Below, piece after piece: positions 9,076 to 18,727 of a DNA stretch of 31,869 bases. The DNA lies in assembly GCA_023807065.1 (NCBI GenBank), contig JAJJLU010003777.1, forward strand, positions 1-31,869, written 5' to 3'. The position numbers were made by a program, and so were the translations under genes. Source of the DNA: Isotricha intestinalis. Its lineage: Eukaryota > Ciliophora > Litostomatea > Vestibuliferida > Isotrichidae. The first letter of the stretch is position 1; each line of letters opens with the position of its first letter. Under the pieces are notes generated by a model. That model was given only the letters and a program-made list of their open reading frames with translations, did no database searches and was not told the DNA's origin.

Positions 9076-9669
9076 TTAAAAATTATAATAATTTCCAGTA
9101 GCATTAACAAAAATATTTAAATATATATGTTTATCATGATAATGTTTATATTCAATATTAGGATTATTTAAATTTTTCATTTCTTCATCTTCAATATTTT
9201 CAATTTCTAATCCAATTTTATCTTTATTCCTCATATGTTGAACACACTCAAAACAATAATCATTATATCCATAACCACTAATTGCACCTGGTCTACAATT
9301 AAGACATAAAAATCTAGAAGTATTCTTTATCTCACTTTTAAAACATCCATTACAACGATAATTATGTATCATTTTCCATTCACTTTCTTTAATTCCATAA
9401 AATAAATTCTTTCCTAATTTATGTAAATCAATATCCATAAAATTTTTCTTATCTCTTGTTTTAAAATATAATAAATTATGTTCTTTATGAATTAACTTTT
9501 TAAATCCTTTTATTTTGGGATTGTAAAAATTTTTTTCAACGCATCTTTCACAAAAAGCAATATTACACCAAAAACAACAATATATTTCTTTATTTCTGTT
9601 TAAAGTTTGTTTACAATTGAAACAAACTTCTTTTAAATTATCAATATTAAAATCAACTGTTTCTAATTT
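9076..9669 (-). CDS. Tandem ZZ-type zinc-finger protein, 5' end missing
   Basis: The frame is open from 9669 to the TAA at 9076 (197 codons), but the first ATG is at 9436-9438, after the first zinc module. Module 1 (9540-9640) has CFNCKQ, YCCFWC, FCERC and, further on, IHKEHN. Module 2 (9085-9370) has YRCNGC, FLCLNC, YCFECV and HYHDKH. Both follow the ZZ spacing of CxxC pairs ending in HxxxH. ZZ fingers bind protein termini, for example in autophagy and ubiquitin adaptors. The missing start and the gap of only 41 bp to the upstream gene suggest 5' truncation, an unseen first exon, or an unusual start. No nearby GT...AG pair of the 33-nt type joins it to the upstream gene. Confidence 0.6.
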   Translation of the reverse strand, partial: KLETVDFNIDNLKEVCFNCKQTLNRNKEIYCCFWCNIAFCERCVEKNFYNPKIKGFKKLIHKEHNLLYFKTRDKKNFMDIDLHKLGKNLFYGIKESEWKMIHNYRCNGCFKSEIKNTSRFLCLNCRPGAISGYGYNDYCFECVQHMRNKDKIGLEIENIEDEEMKNLNNPNIEYKHYHDKHIYLNIFVNATGNYYNF

Positions 9670-9710
9670 TTATTTAAATATATTTTTTTCCCTGGAAGAA
9701 TATTAAGTAA

Positions 9711-11390
9711 TTATTTTTCCAATTTTATCATTTCTTTTTCTCTGTAATCGCCTTTAAAAATTAATTTTGGATTTGAGATTAAAATCATTTCATTTGAATT
9801 TTTTTGAAATTTATATGAAATTTCTATATTAAACCTTGGATTATAAGATAATTGTTTTTTAGAATTAAAATTATGAAGTAAATCAAATAATTTATTTTTA
9901 CTTTGTAGAAATTTTATTATTTTATTTTCAGAGTTTTGAATTATATTTAAAAATTTTTTTTTGAAAGAATAAATTTCTCCAATTTTTAAAATTACATTTC
10001 CTTCTTGAACAATTAGAAAATAGGGTTTTGATTTATATTTTGAAAACTCAAATAGATTATTAAATCCTTTACATTCTATAAAAGCATAAGTAACATTAAT
10101 TTCTTTTTTTAAATTTATTATTTGAGAAGCAATTTCTTTTTTATTTGAATTGTTTTTTTCATTGATTATAAAGTAAATTAAATATTTAAATAAATCATTT
10201 TCATAACTTTTATTTAACTGAGATATATTGTTTTGTAATTTAATGATATCTTTTATATTTATGGGTGATGAAAAATAAAAGATAATTTTATTTTTTTTAT
10301 TATCTAATAAAATTGGTTTTTGGTTTAAATCTCTTTCAATTTGAAAATATTGATAATTCTCTAAATATATTGTAATCCCTTTTGTAATATATGTTTCAAA
10401 TTTAAAATTTATTGGTTTTTTACAATTAAAATTGTTTATTAAAAACTGAATATAAACGGGAATTTCTTCTTCTACTTCTTTTGATAAAAACAAACAATTT
10501 TTAATAAAGTGAATTGTATAATTTAATTCATTATTAATAGAATAAATAAGTTTTAATTCAACATCAAATCGACCTTTAATTGTTTCAAAAATCTGTTGAA
10601 TTTCCAAAAAAAAAGCATTAAACTTTTGACTCTTAAAAATATTTTGTATTGTTTTATAATCTTGAATATCTCCCCATTCTTCATTAATTTCTTTTAAATT
10701 TCCATTTAAATCTTTATATAATCCTGGTAATAGAGGAAAATCATTTATAAAGTTTCCTATAAAAATTGTTGAATCATTAAAATAATAAATCCCTATTCCT
10801 TCTTTTTTTCCATTTATCAAATTACCATAAAATATTTCATTGTTTGAATAAATAATTTTTGAAGGAAATTTTGATATAAGAGAAATTAAATCGAAAATTG
10901 AGTTTATTTTACAATCTTCACAATATAGTTTTTTTTCATTAATATTTAAAAAAATCAAATCTTTATCATGTATTTCACATTTTATTTCTATTGTCTTTTT
11001 AGAAATAAAATGTTTAGTTATTATTGAATGATATATAATTTCATCTTTATCATAAAATATTTCACAATTTTTACATAAATATTTTGGATTTTTTTTTTTT
11101 TTATCTTTTATAAAGTTTTTAAAGAAATTTAAATATACAAAGTATGTTTTTTCATTTGAATCATATTTAATTTCAGCTAAAATATTATCAGTATTATTCT
11201 TATTTGATAAATTATAAAATTCTATTGTTTCGTTTTTATCAAGTTTTGAATTTAATTTTGAGGGTATGAATTCATTTTTTACATATTGTTGTATTTTAAG
11301 GAATAAACTATTATCACGGGTTTTTTCCAAATAAACTTTTTGGAAAGCTAAAGAATAATTATCTGAATTTTGTTTTTCTAGTAAATCCAT
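9711..11390 (-). CDS. B-box-like zinc and MORN-repeat protein of unknown function
   Basis: 559 residues from ATG at 11388-11390. A cysteine/histidine cluster at about 95-165 (YLCKNC, then IKCEIHDKD and YCEDCK) looks like a B-box or similar zinc module. Two MORN-like repeats follow at about 180-225 (IFYGNLINGKKEGIGIYYF, then IFIGNFIND). MORN repeats often mediate membrane or cytoskeleton contact. The C-terminal 330 residues are not recognised; they have alternating beta/helix character and no membrane span. Confidence is high that it is a gene, moderate for the domains. Confidence 0.7.
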   Translation of the reverse strand: MDLLEKQNSDNYSLAFQKVYLEKTRDNSLFLKIQQYVKNEFIPSKLNSKLDKNETIEFYNLSNKNNTDNILAEIKYDSNEKTYFVYLNFFKNFIKDKKKKNPKYLCKNCEIFYDKDEIIYHSIITKHFISKKTIEIKCEIHDKDLIFLNINEKKLYCEDCKINSIFDLISLISKFPSKIIYSNNEIFYGNLINGKKEGIGIYYFNDSTIFIGNFINDFPLLPGLYKDLNGNLKEINEEWGDIQDYKTIQNIFKSQKFNAFFLEIQQIFETIKGRFDVELKLIYSINNELNYTIHFIKNCLFLSKEVEEEIPVYIQFLINNFNCKKPINFKFETYITKGITIYLENYQYFQIERDLNQKPILLDNKKNKIIFYFSSPINIKDIIKLQNNISQLNKSYENDLFKYLIYFIINEKNNSNKKEIASQIINLKKEINVTYAFIECKGFNNLFEFSKYKSKPYFLIVQEGNVILKIGEIYSFKKKFLNIIQNSENKIIKFLQSKNKLFDLLHNFNSKKQLSYNPRFNIEISYKFQKNSNEMILISNPKLIFKGDYREKEMIKLEK

Positions 11391-12517
11391 TTTATAAGTA
11401 ATAGCAATTTTTTAATTAATTATAATAATAATAATAATATTTTTTTTTACATTTTATCCTTACTTATTAAATTATGATGATTATAAATGATATTTTAAAT
11501 TGAATAAAGTGTAATTTTATGATAATTCAATCAAGAATATAAAAGAAAAATCTCCTTGATTTAAATGATTTTCTATTGAAACAATGAGATAGAAATGTTA
11601 TTAATCAAAAATCTTTTCAATTACTTTTATATTTTTCTTTAAATTATAAATTTATTTGATTTCCTTTGATTGATTTTCAAATGTTACAATGTTATAATAA
11701 AAAATAAATATGGAAATTAAAATGATTTAAAGTAATATTATTCATAAATAAAGTATATATATATTATGGTTAATTTGCTCAAAATATAAAATATAGGAGT
11801 GAACCATTTTTTTAAGTTATTTTATAAAATTCATCTCTATTATTTTATTTTACCTGTTGTCAAAGAAATCATTATAAAATAAATAATTATTTTAAAGAAA
11901 ATAGTTATGTTTAAAATATATTTTCCTTTCTCAAAATCTAAAAATTCAACTTATCAATAAAATTTTTATTTATTAAAATTCAAAGAAATTTGAATATTAT
12001 ACTAATTGATTTTTTATTTTTTTATATATTTATATAAATTAATATTGATTCTTCAATTGTCAATATAACATTTATACTAAATTAAATTTACAATAAATCA
12101 CTTAAGAATAATATTTTAAAAAAGATAAATCATTAAAAATCTATAAATCAATTAAAAGAAAAATATATCACATTTATTTAATAGTAATTCAATGACAATT
12201 TGATTTTTATTTTTTGATAAAAAATAAATAAATTTATTATTGAAAGTCAAAATTGAAAAATCTTATAAAAGAAGAAAAATATTAATATCACAAAAAAATA
12301 TAATATATTTAATCATTCTTCATAATTATATTTTATAAAATACACTTAATAAAAAATATTTTTTTGACTAAAGAAAAAAAAAAATAATTGTTAAAAAAAT
12401 AAAAAATAAATAATTTAGAAAAATATAAAAAATAATAAAAATTATAATTTTTTATTACATCCAATCCAAAGGTTGATATATAAACTCGGAAAAAAAAAAA
12501 TTATAAAATAATAAAAA
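11391..12517. other. Gene-free AT-rich interval upstream of two divergent genes
   Basis: About 1.1 kb between the divergent starts of the B-box/MORN gene (-) and the alpha/beta hydrolase (+). No open coding frame is seen. A TATA-like tatataaac sits about 35 bp before the hydrolase ATG, in a short patch slightly richer in C/G than its surroundings. This is the likely promoter region for both genes. Confidence 0.45.
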
Positions 12518-13390
12518 ATGGAAACTCAGAAAGTAGTGTTTATGAACAAGAAACTAAACACTAGATTAGCGGGATTATTATATCTCCCTGCAAAATTTAA
12601 TCTAAGTTTAAATTACCCGACAGTGGTGGTGACAGGTCCAATGTTATCAGTGAAAGAACAAGCTCAATCAGTATATGCAAAAAGATTAACAGAAGAAGGA
12701 TTTGTAACATTAGTATTTGATGGAACGTATTTTGGTGAAAGTGAAGGTAAGCCTCGTAGTCAAGAGCTTCCAGATGTGAAGGAAAGTGATATTGAAGGAG
12801 CTGTTGATTTTTTAGTAAGTCTCCCATATGTTGATAAACAAAGAATTGGAGGACTTGGAATTTGTGGTTCTGGTTCTTATATGTCTGTAGCTGGTGTTAA
12901 GGAACCAAGATTAAAAGCTATTACTGCAATTGTCCCTGCTATTTCTGATATTTCTAAATCTGCAATGGCTGGATTCTTCAAACCTGAAAAAGAAGTCATA
13001 GAAGCTAAAGCAGCTTATGAAAAAAATCATTGTGATATTTTATATTTAAATTTCATGCCCAGAGATTTTAGTGAAGGTGCTGCTTATTATTATTCTGCAA
13101 GAGGAACTCATCCAAGATGGTCTAATAAGGTTGTTGCTTGGAGTCAACTTGAACTTATCAAATATAATGTCACTAATATCATGAAAAATATGAAAAAACC
13201 TTATCTTGTTATCACTGGTGAAAAAGCTTGGTCTAAAGAATCTTCTACTGAAGTTTTTAATGCTGTCCCTCATAAAAATAAAGAAATGTATGTTATTCCT
13301 GAAGCTAGTCATTTTGATCTTTATGATTTAGCTCCTTATGTTTCTTTAGCTTTTGAACATATTCTTCCTTTTTTCCATAAATATTTATAA
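12518..13390 (+). CDS. Alpha/beta hydrolase with cysteine nucleophile (dienelactone-hydrolase-like), bacterial type
   Basis: 290 residues. The fold order is visible: strand YPTVVVTGP (33-41), FVTLVFDGTYFGES (62-75), nucleophile elbow GLGICGSGSY (112-121) with Cys116 in place of the usual Ser, YLVITGEKAW with candidate acid Glu235, and EASHFDLYD with His265. A Cys nucleophile is known in dienelactone hydrolases. The sequence resembles bacterial YcjY/dienelactone-hydrolase-like proteins more than eukaryotic lipases. It has no Asn runs, unlike its neighbours, and its 5' third uses more G/C-ending codons. Together these suggest acquisition from a bacterium. There is no signal peptide; the substrate is unknown. 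Confidence 0.85.
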   Translation: METQKVVFMNKKLNTRLAGLLYLPAKFNLSLNYPTVVVTGPMLSVKEQAQSVYAKRLTEEGFVTLVFDGTYFGESEGKPRSQELPDVKESDIEGAVDFLVSLPYVDKQRIGGLGICGSGSYMSVAGVKEPRLKAITAIVPAISDISKSAMAGFFKPEKEVIEAKAAYEKNHCDILYLNFMPRDFSEGAAYYYSARGTHPRWSNKVVAWSQLELIKYNVTNIMKNMKKPYLVITGEKAWSKESSTEVFNAVPHKNKEMYVIPEASHFDLYDLAPYVSLAFEHILPFFHKYL

Positions 13391-13603
13391 AAGAATATAT
13401 AAGGTTTTATCTAATTTTAAAAAAAAAATCTGAAACTAGGGGTTTATTAAATTAAATATTATGCTTTTTTTCATGGAAAGAATGATTTAAGTAAACTGAA
13501 TAGTCTTGAATTTTCATTAAATCCAGACTATTAATAGAATGATTAAATATTGTATTTATGATTTAAAAAAATTAAATATATGAATTATATTCATTCATAT
13601 TTA

Positions 13604-13759
13604 TTATTCTTTTGGTAATAATTTTAATTGTTCAAAATCAATTTTATTTTCTTTATTTTCTTCTTTTATTTCATTCACTTTTCCTATTAATATTTTTTTG
13701 TCATTTTGATTTTCTTCTTCATCTAATATTATAATTTTAAGGATATATTTTTTTAATAA
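13604..13759 (-). pseudogene. Fragment of an unidentified gene (3' end, no start)
   Basis: A 51-codon frame on the minus strand reads ILDEEENQNDKKILIGKVNE and ends KLLPKE followed by TAA. Its Glu/Lys/Asp composition is typical of real protein here and unlike the Phe/Leu/Ile/Tyr-rich random frames of this genome. There is no ATG and a stop lies immediately upstream, so it is a remnant or an unlinked exon. Confidence 0.4.
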
Positions 13760-13821
13760 TTAATCAAATAAATATTTAATAACAATATTTATTTTTATCA
13801 TTATTTTTTAATTAATTTTTT

Positions 13822-13840
13822 TCTCAATTTTAAATTGAGA
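13822..13840. repeat. Perfect palindrome TCTCAATTT-T-AAATTGAGA
   Basis: Nine-base arms around one base, between two convergent genes. It could form a hairpin or be a symmetric protein-binding site. Shorter palindromes with the same TCAA/TTGA arms occur at 22007-22017 and 23602-23618. Confidence 0.5.
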
Positions 13841-14078
13841 TTGGGGATTGGGACAAATCTCTTTTTAATGTTTAATGATTATTATTATTATGTTTAAAAG
13901 CATTCATTTTCCTAAATAAATAAATTATTTAATTCCCTATTTTTAATTTTTTTACATTCAATGTAAAAGACTTTTATTCTTTGTTTTTTTTAAATTTTTA
14001 TTTTAATTTCAATTTTATTTATCATATTATTAATTTTTTTAAAACTACAAAAAAAAATAACCATTAAATTATATTAAA

Positions 14079-15839
14079 TCATTCCCATAATTTAATCAAA
14101 CTATTATCTCCTCCAGAAGCAATTGTTCCATCATTTAATTCAATACAAGAATAAATATATTTATTATGTGCTTTACCTTTTTCAATAATTTTCTTAAAGT
14201 CTTTTTCCTCATATTTATATTTAACAATAGAATTTTCTCCATTTTCATCTAGAACAGAACATAAAATTAAACCATCTAAACATTTAATAATTGACCAAAT
14301 TATTTTTGGACCAGTAATTCTTTTAATAAGTTGATGAGTCGATATTTTAATTAAATAAAATCCTTTTGAATTATCTCCTCCTACACATAATATATCATCT
14401 TCTAATAAACACATATTTCTCCAAGTCCATGAACATTCAATATTATTAATAGTTGCAATATTTAAATAAAATAAACTCCAAAATTTTAAAAAATTATTTT
14501 TATGTGATGAAATAACAAATTCTTTTTCATTTAATTTTAAAAGATTACATTCTGACCAAGATTTTTGGAAATCAATAGTTTTAACACAATCAAATTTATT
14601 TTCTTTCTTTAATTTCCATATTTTCATTGTATTATCATAAGATATAGATATTAACTCATTTTCTTTTATTTCAATTATTTTCATTACTCCATCCTTATGT
14701 CCTGTTAAAGTTTGATTAATTTGATATTTATTATCTCCTAATAATTTAATCACTTTCATTGTTTTATCTCCTGAACATGTTATTATTCTTTCATCATTTA
14801 ATTGAGTAAAAGTAGATATCCATTCTAAATGTTCTTTAATTGATAATTGAAGATTAAAAGAGTCTTTTTGATAAATGTTAAATGTTTTATCTTCTGAACA
14901 AGAAGCTAATCTTCCGTCTTTTAATGTTGATAAGTAAAGAACAGAATTTTTATGATTTCTTATTATTTTAAAGTTTTTTTGTAATGAATTTGGTTTAACA
15001 GTACAATTATTTGTATTAATATTTAATAAACTTTGAATAAAATAAATTAATTTATTACCTTCATCATTTATTTTTTCATATGTTTTTATTTTATTTGATT
15101 TAAGAAAGTTCTTTAAATTTTGAATAATATTATAATTTAAATTATGTTGATTTTCTTCATATTCATAACTATTTAATAATATATTCATAAATTTAATTTC
15201 AAGTTCACTTGATTCTTTAATTTTATTAATTAATTCAATAATATTAATTTTTAAATTATCTAAATTTTTAATTTTCATTTCTATATCTTTAATTTCTTCC
15301 TTCAATTTTTTTTTAGAATCTTTTGTATAAGCAAATTCCATTAAATTAATTATTCTATGAGATTTATGTTCAGTTTGACAATAAATACATAAATTTTTTT
15401 GACATTTAATACAATAAAAACAAAAAGTATTTGAATGGATTTTACATAAAGAATCATATCTTTGAATATTAATTGTATCATGGCCATTGTAATTTGAATG
15501 ATTTATTTGACATAAATTACATAAAAATTTAGAACATTTAGAACAATAAATAAAATTTCCTTTAGTTTCTTTTTGATTTTTTCCACATTTTCCACATTTT
15601 TCTTTTGAAAGACTATTTTTATTATAAATATTCATATATTCTTTTAAATTTATATTTCCTTCATGTCCTCCTTCACATTTATAATTAATTAATGGTATAT
15701 TATTTAAATAATATAATTTAAGAGAAGAAATTAAGTTACAATTAGGACATCTTGGAATATTATCAGGATTAAATAGAATAGGAATTTCTTCTTTTATTTG
15801 ATTTCTTCCTTCCATATTTAAATAAAGATTTTTTGTCAT
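14079..15839 (-). CDS. Two-B-box, coiled-coil, WD40-repeat protein (TRIM-like without RING)
   Basis: 586 residues. Residues 30-70 hold a zinc-ribbon-like pair (CPNCNLI, then CEGGHEGNI). B-box-like modules follow at about 80-125 (KCGKCGK, YCSKCSKFLCNLC, H..H) and 130-170 (CKIHSNTFCFYCIKCQKNLC, EHKSHR). Residues 175-265 are helical and Lys/Glu-rich, consistent with coiled coil. From about 290 to the end, seven WD40-type blades can be counted, with tags such as LASCSEDKTFNIYQ, IITCSGDKTMKVIKL, LISISYDNTMKIWKL and the final IASGGDNSLIKLWE. The seven blades close a propeller exactly at the stop. The layout resembles TRIM proteins but has no RING, so E3 ligase activity is not supported; a scaffold role is likelier. 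Confidence 0.85.
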   Translation of the reverse strand: MTKNLYLNMEGRNQIKEEIPILFNPDNIPRCPNCNLISSLKLYYLNNIPLINYKCEGGHEGNINLKEYMNIYNKNSLSKEKCGKCGKNQKETKGNFIYCSKCSKFLCNLCQINHSNYNGHDTINIQRYDSLCKIHSNTFCFYCIKCQKNLCIYCQTEHKSHRIINLMEFAYTKDSKKKLKEEIKDIEMKIKNLDNLKINIIELINKIKESSELEIKFMNILLNSYEYEENQHNLNYNIIQNLKNFLKSNKIKTYEKINDEGNKLIYFIQSLLNINTNNCTVKPNSLQKNFKIIRNHKNSVLYLSTLKDGRLASCSEDKTFNIYQKDSFNLQLSIKEHLEWISTFTQLNDERIITCSGDKTMKVIKLLGDNKYQINQTLTGHKDGVMKIIEIKENELISISYDNTMKIWKLKKENKFDCVKTIDFQKSWSECNLLKLNEKEFVISSHKNNFLKFWSLFYLNIATINNIECSWTWRNMCLLEDDILCVGGDNSKGFYLIKISTHQLIKRITGPKIIWSIIKCLDGLILCSVLDENGENSIVKYKYEEKDFKKIIEKGKAHNKYIYSCIELNDGTIASGGDNSLIKLWE

Positions 15840-17204
15840 TTAAAAAATTAAAATAAAATTTATTTTTTTTTTTGTTAAAATCCAATGTTTTTATTAGATA
15901 ATCCTTCTTTCATCATAAATATCGAAATATAAATTTATAAATTTTTTTCATTTATATCTTTTTCATGATTAACATCAAGTTAATGTTCAAAGGTATTAAA
16001 AAAATAGTCTTTAATGATTATTATCACGTCAAAATCTTTTTTATACTTTAAGAAAATTCTAAATATCATTTTTTATAAGATATCCCATTATATATGACAA
16101 TATATTTAATTTTATTTTTAATTATTATTGTTAAATTTTGATAGCTCAATTCCCAACAATTTATTTTTTTGCTAGAATATAACAAAAGTTTTAAACATAA
16201 TTAATTAATAATAAAGATGAATTGATTATTATTTGTTTTAGTTGAAATTTTATAAATTCTTAGATATTGAAAGTTTACAAAAAGCAATTATGAAATAATC
16301 TTTAAATAAAAACATAATAAGTTTTTGGCAATTTAAGTCAAAAAAAAAGCTCAATCATAAATCTAAAACTATTATCTATCAAAAATTTAGAGGTGGAAAT
16401 GATGTTTGAAAGTTTTTCTCCATTTTAATAATAACAATTTATCCTTTTATTATATATTGTAAAAATGATATTCAATTAATAAATAATTTAAAAAAAAAAA
16501 TTGCAATTAACTTAATTTGATTTAATAATAAGCAAATAAAAGAATTATAAAAAGAAAAACTTAAAATAGGACATTTTTTCTTAATATTACATCAAAATTT
16601 GTAACAATATATCTATTAGAATAATCTTTCTTTTTATTATAAAATCTTTTCATCACTAATTTCTTTTGATAATAAGTAAGAATGAATAAGACATATATTT
16701 TATTACTTTATCTTATAATTTTAGCACTATTTTTTTATATTCTATTACTTATGTTTTTTATTCTTTTGATTCTCATTCTCATATTTTTCTTAGGAAAAGT
16801 TAATTTATTATATATTTATTTGTATTTGCTGAGTTTAATTGAAATATGAATTTTATAAATATTAATTAAATAAAAATAATATAATATCCATATTTCAATT
16901 CGAAAAGAATGGGAGAAAAAAAGAATAACAACTATAAAAGCACAAATTCAGTTATTCATCAATAAAATTAAATATAGTATATAACATAAATTGAATTTAC
17001 TGTAATACATATAAAACCTTTAATATTAATAAATTATGGAATTATTTCATTTATTGTTCAAATAAAAATAATCTTAAATAATATATCAAATCCATTTTAA
17101 AAAAATAATAAAATATATAAATAGTGAATAACTCCTTTAATTAAATTAGATGAAATTGGATATACTAGTGAGAGTTAATCCTTATGCTGGACATTATTTC
17201 AGTT
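15840..17204. other. Gene-free AT-rich interval
   Basis: About 1.36 kb upstream of the B-box/WD40 gene and downstream of the SNARE pseudogene. No conserved coding is seen. A plus-strand 55-codon ATG frame at 16682-16849 encodes an almost wholly hydrophobic peptide; such Leu/Ile/Phe frames arise by chance in this base composition. Confidence 0.45.
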
Positions 17205-17675
17205 TTAATATTGATTTAACTTTCTAATTAGTTGCGAAGATCTTTTTAAAGAATAATCAATATCCTTTAAATCTTTATCAGTATTATCTAAAACTTCATT
17301 TTGCCTTTTTAATTCTTTATTTACTTCTTTCATTGTTGTTAAACCTTCATAAACAATTTTTTTTATATTTTTTATTCTTTTATTATCATCTTCTATTATT
17401 TTATCACCATACTTCATTTCTTGTTGACTTGATAATTTTTTATATCTATATTATCCATAAAATCATCATTATTTTTTCTTTCTTTTGAATTCTTAAATTC
17501 TAATATTTATTCTTTTTTTTATATTTAATAACACTTTATTTGTTTTTATATTTGTGAAAGTTTGTTGAAGTTTAAATACTGTGTGAGGATTTCTTAATTT
17601 TAATGGAGTAAAAATACCTTTTGATAAATTTATTATTGGAAGAGAAATATTTATATTTGATATTGAATTATACAT
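17205..17675 (-). pseudogene. Frameshifted SNARE gene (SNAP-25/Qbc or Qc-like)
   Basis: The 3' portion (17205-17417) encodes a SNARE motif: KEVNKELKRQNEVLDNTDKD continuing to LKRSSQLIRKL, with the Gln of the central layer in ELKRQNEV, as in the second SNARE helix of SNAP-25-like proteins. Reading upstream, the protein continues in other frames: MDNIDIKNYQVNK just before the ATG at 17415-17417, and an earlier segment (LSKGIFTPLKLRNPHT) from an ATG at 17673-17675. At least two frameshifts, near 17418 and 17500, separate these parts. SNAREs drive membrane fusion; this copy looks dead unless it is spliced. A 17-nt GT...AG stretch (17407-17423 on the minus strand) would restore one junction but is shorter than the 33-nt intron seen elsewhere. 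Confidence 0.6.
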
Positions 17676-18727
17676 TTAATTTCAAAATTTTTTTATAATT
17701 TAATTATAGAAAATATTTTACTTATACTTCAATAAAATAGTTTTAATAGAAATAAACAAATTAATTGTTTTTAATTTTTAAATTTATTTAAAAATATTTT
17801 TTAAATTGTTTATATTAAAGGAAAAAAGAAAATAAATCTTTTATTTATTATTTAGTTTTTGTTTCATATATAATAAATAAAAAGAGTAATAAAGATCATT
17901 GGAAAAACTTTATACTTCAACTATCTTTTTTAATTAAAATAAAGAGAAAATAAAATCCATCACATGAAATAATAAAAAATATTTTTTAAAAAAAACACAG
18001 GAAAGATTGAAAATTTTATTCCATAAAAATCAATCAGAAAGTAATCTACTTATATAATATTAAACAAAATGAAAGAATATTTAAACTTTAAGTGAAGAAT
18101 GTAAAGAATAATTGTATATATTTATGATAATTTTATGATTTTTATTGAAAAATTATATGATTTTTCTTTCTTCTAATTTTTAAGTTTTATTTTATTTTCT
18201 ATTTTTATTATCAATATCTTCATTATGAATTTTTGTTTTAAAATTTATGTATAATCAATTCATTTATTTTGATTTTTTTCTTGATAAAAAATATATTGTA
18301 ATATACAATTGTCAAAATGAAATAATTTTATTTTATTTAATATTAAGTAATTCTTTTTTTCTTTAATACATTTTTTTCAAAGTACTACCTTCCATTTAAC
18401 AAAAAAATGAATTAATTATTACCTAATTATTTTTGAGTGATTGAATATTTAATATTTAAATATTGTTATAAAATAGATTTCTTTTATTTTATTTTAAAAA
18501 TAATTGTTTAATAATCCATTGTTATACTTATTTATATTTTAAAAATTCTTTATTCCTTTATAAAAGTCAATAAATAAAAATAGGTGAAATTATACATTCA
18601 GAAAAAACATGGATTGATCTTTTAACTACTTTTCCTTTTTCTTTTTAGAATTATACTATTATCAATAAAACAATAATTTTATTAATTCCTTTTCATTATT
18701 TTTTATTATAAATTTCATATATAAAAA
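17676..18727. other. Gene-free AT-rich interval
   Basis: About 1.05 kb between the SNARE pseudogene and the EF-hand gene, whose promoter must lie here. It is A/T homopolymer-rich with no coding signal or clear motif. Confidence 0.45.

Larger units (their letters stand above)
13391..14078. other. Convergent intergenic region with a gene fragment and a palindrome
   Basis: Lies between the ends of the hydrolase (+) and the B-box/WD40 gene (-). It holds a minus-strand coding remnant (13604-13759) and a strong palindrome at 13822-13840. Beyond the palindrome there is a short G-rich patch (ttggggattggga) unusual for this sequence. Nothing else is seen. Confidence 0.5.

Noticed and set aside
16682..16849. 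55-codon hydrophobic ORF that could encode a small membrane protein.
   Set aside because: It is almost entirely Leu/Ile/Phe/Tyr, the composition of random frames in this AT-rich DNA, with no homologue or context to support it.
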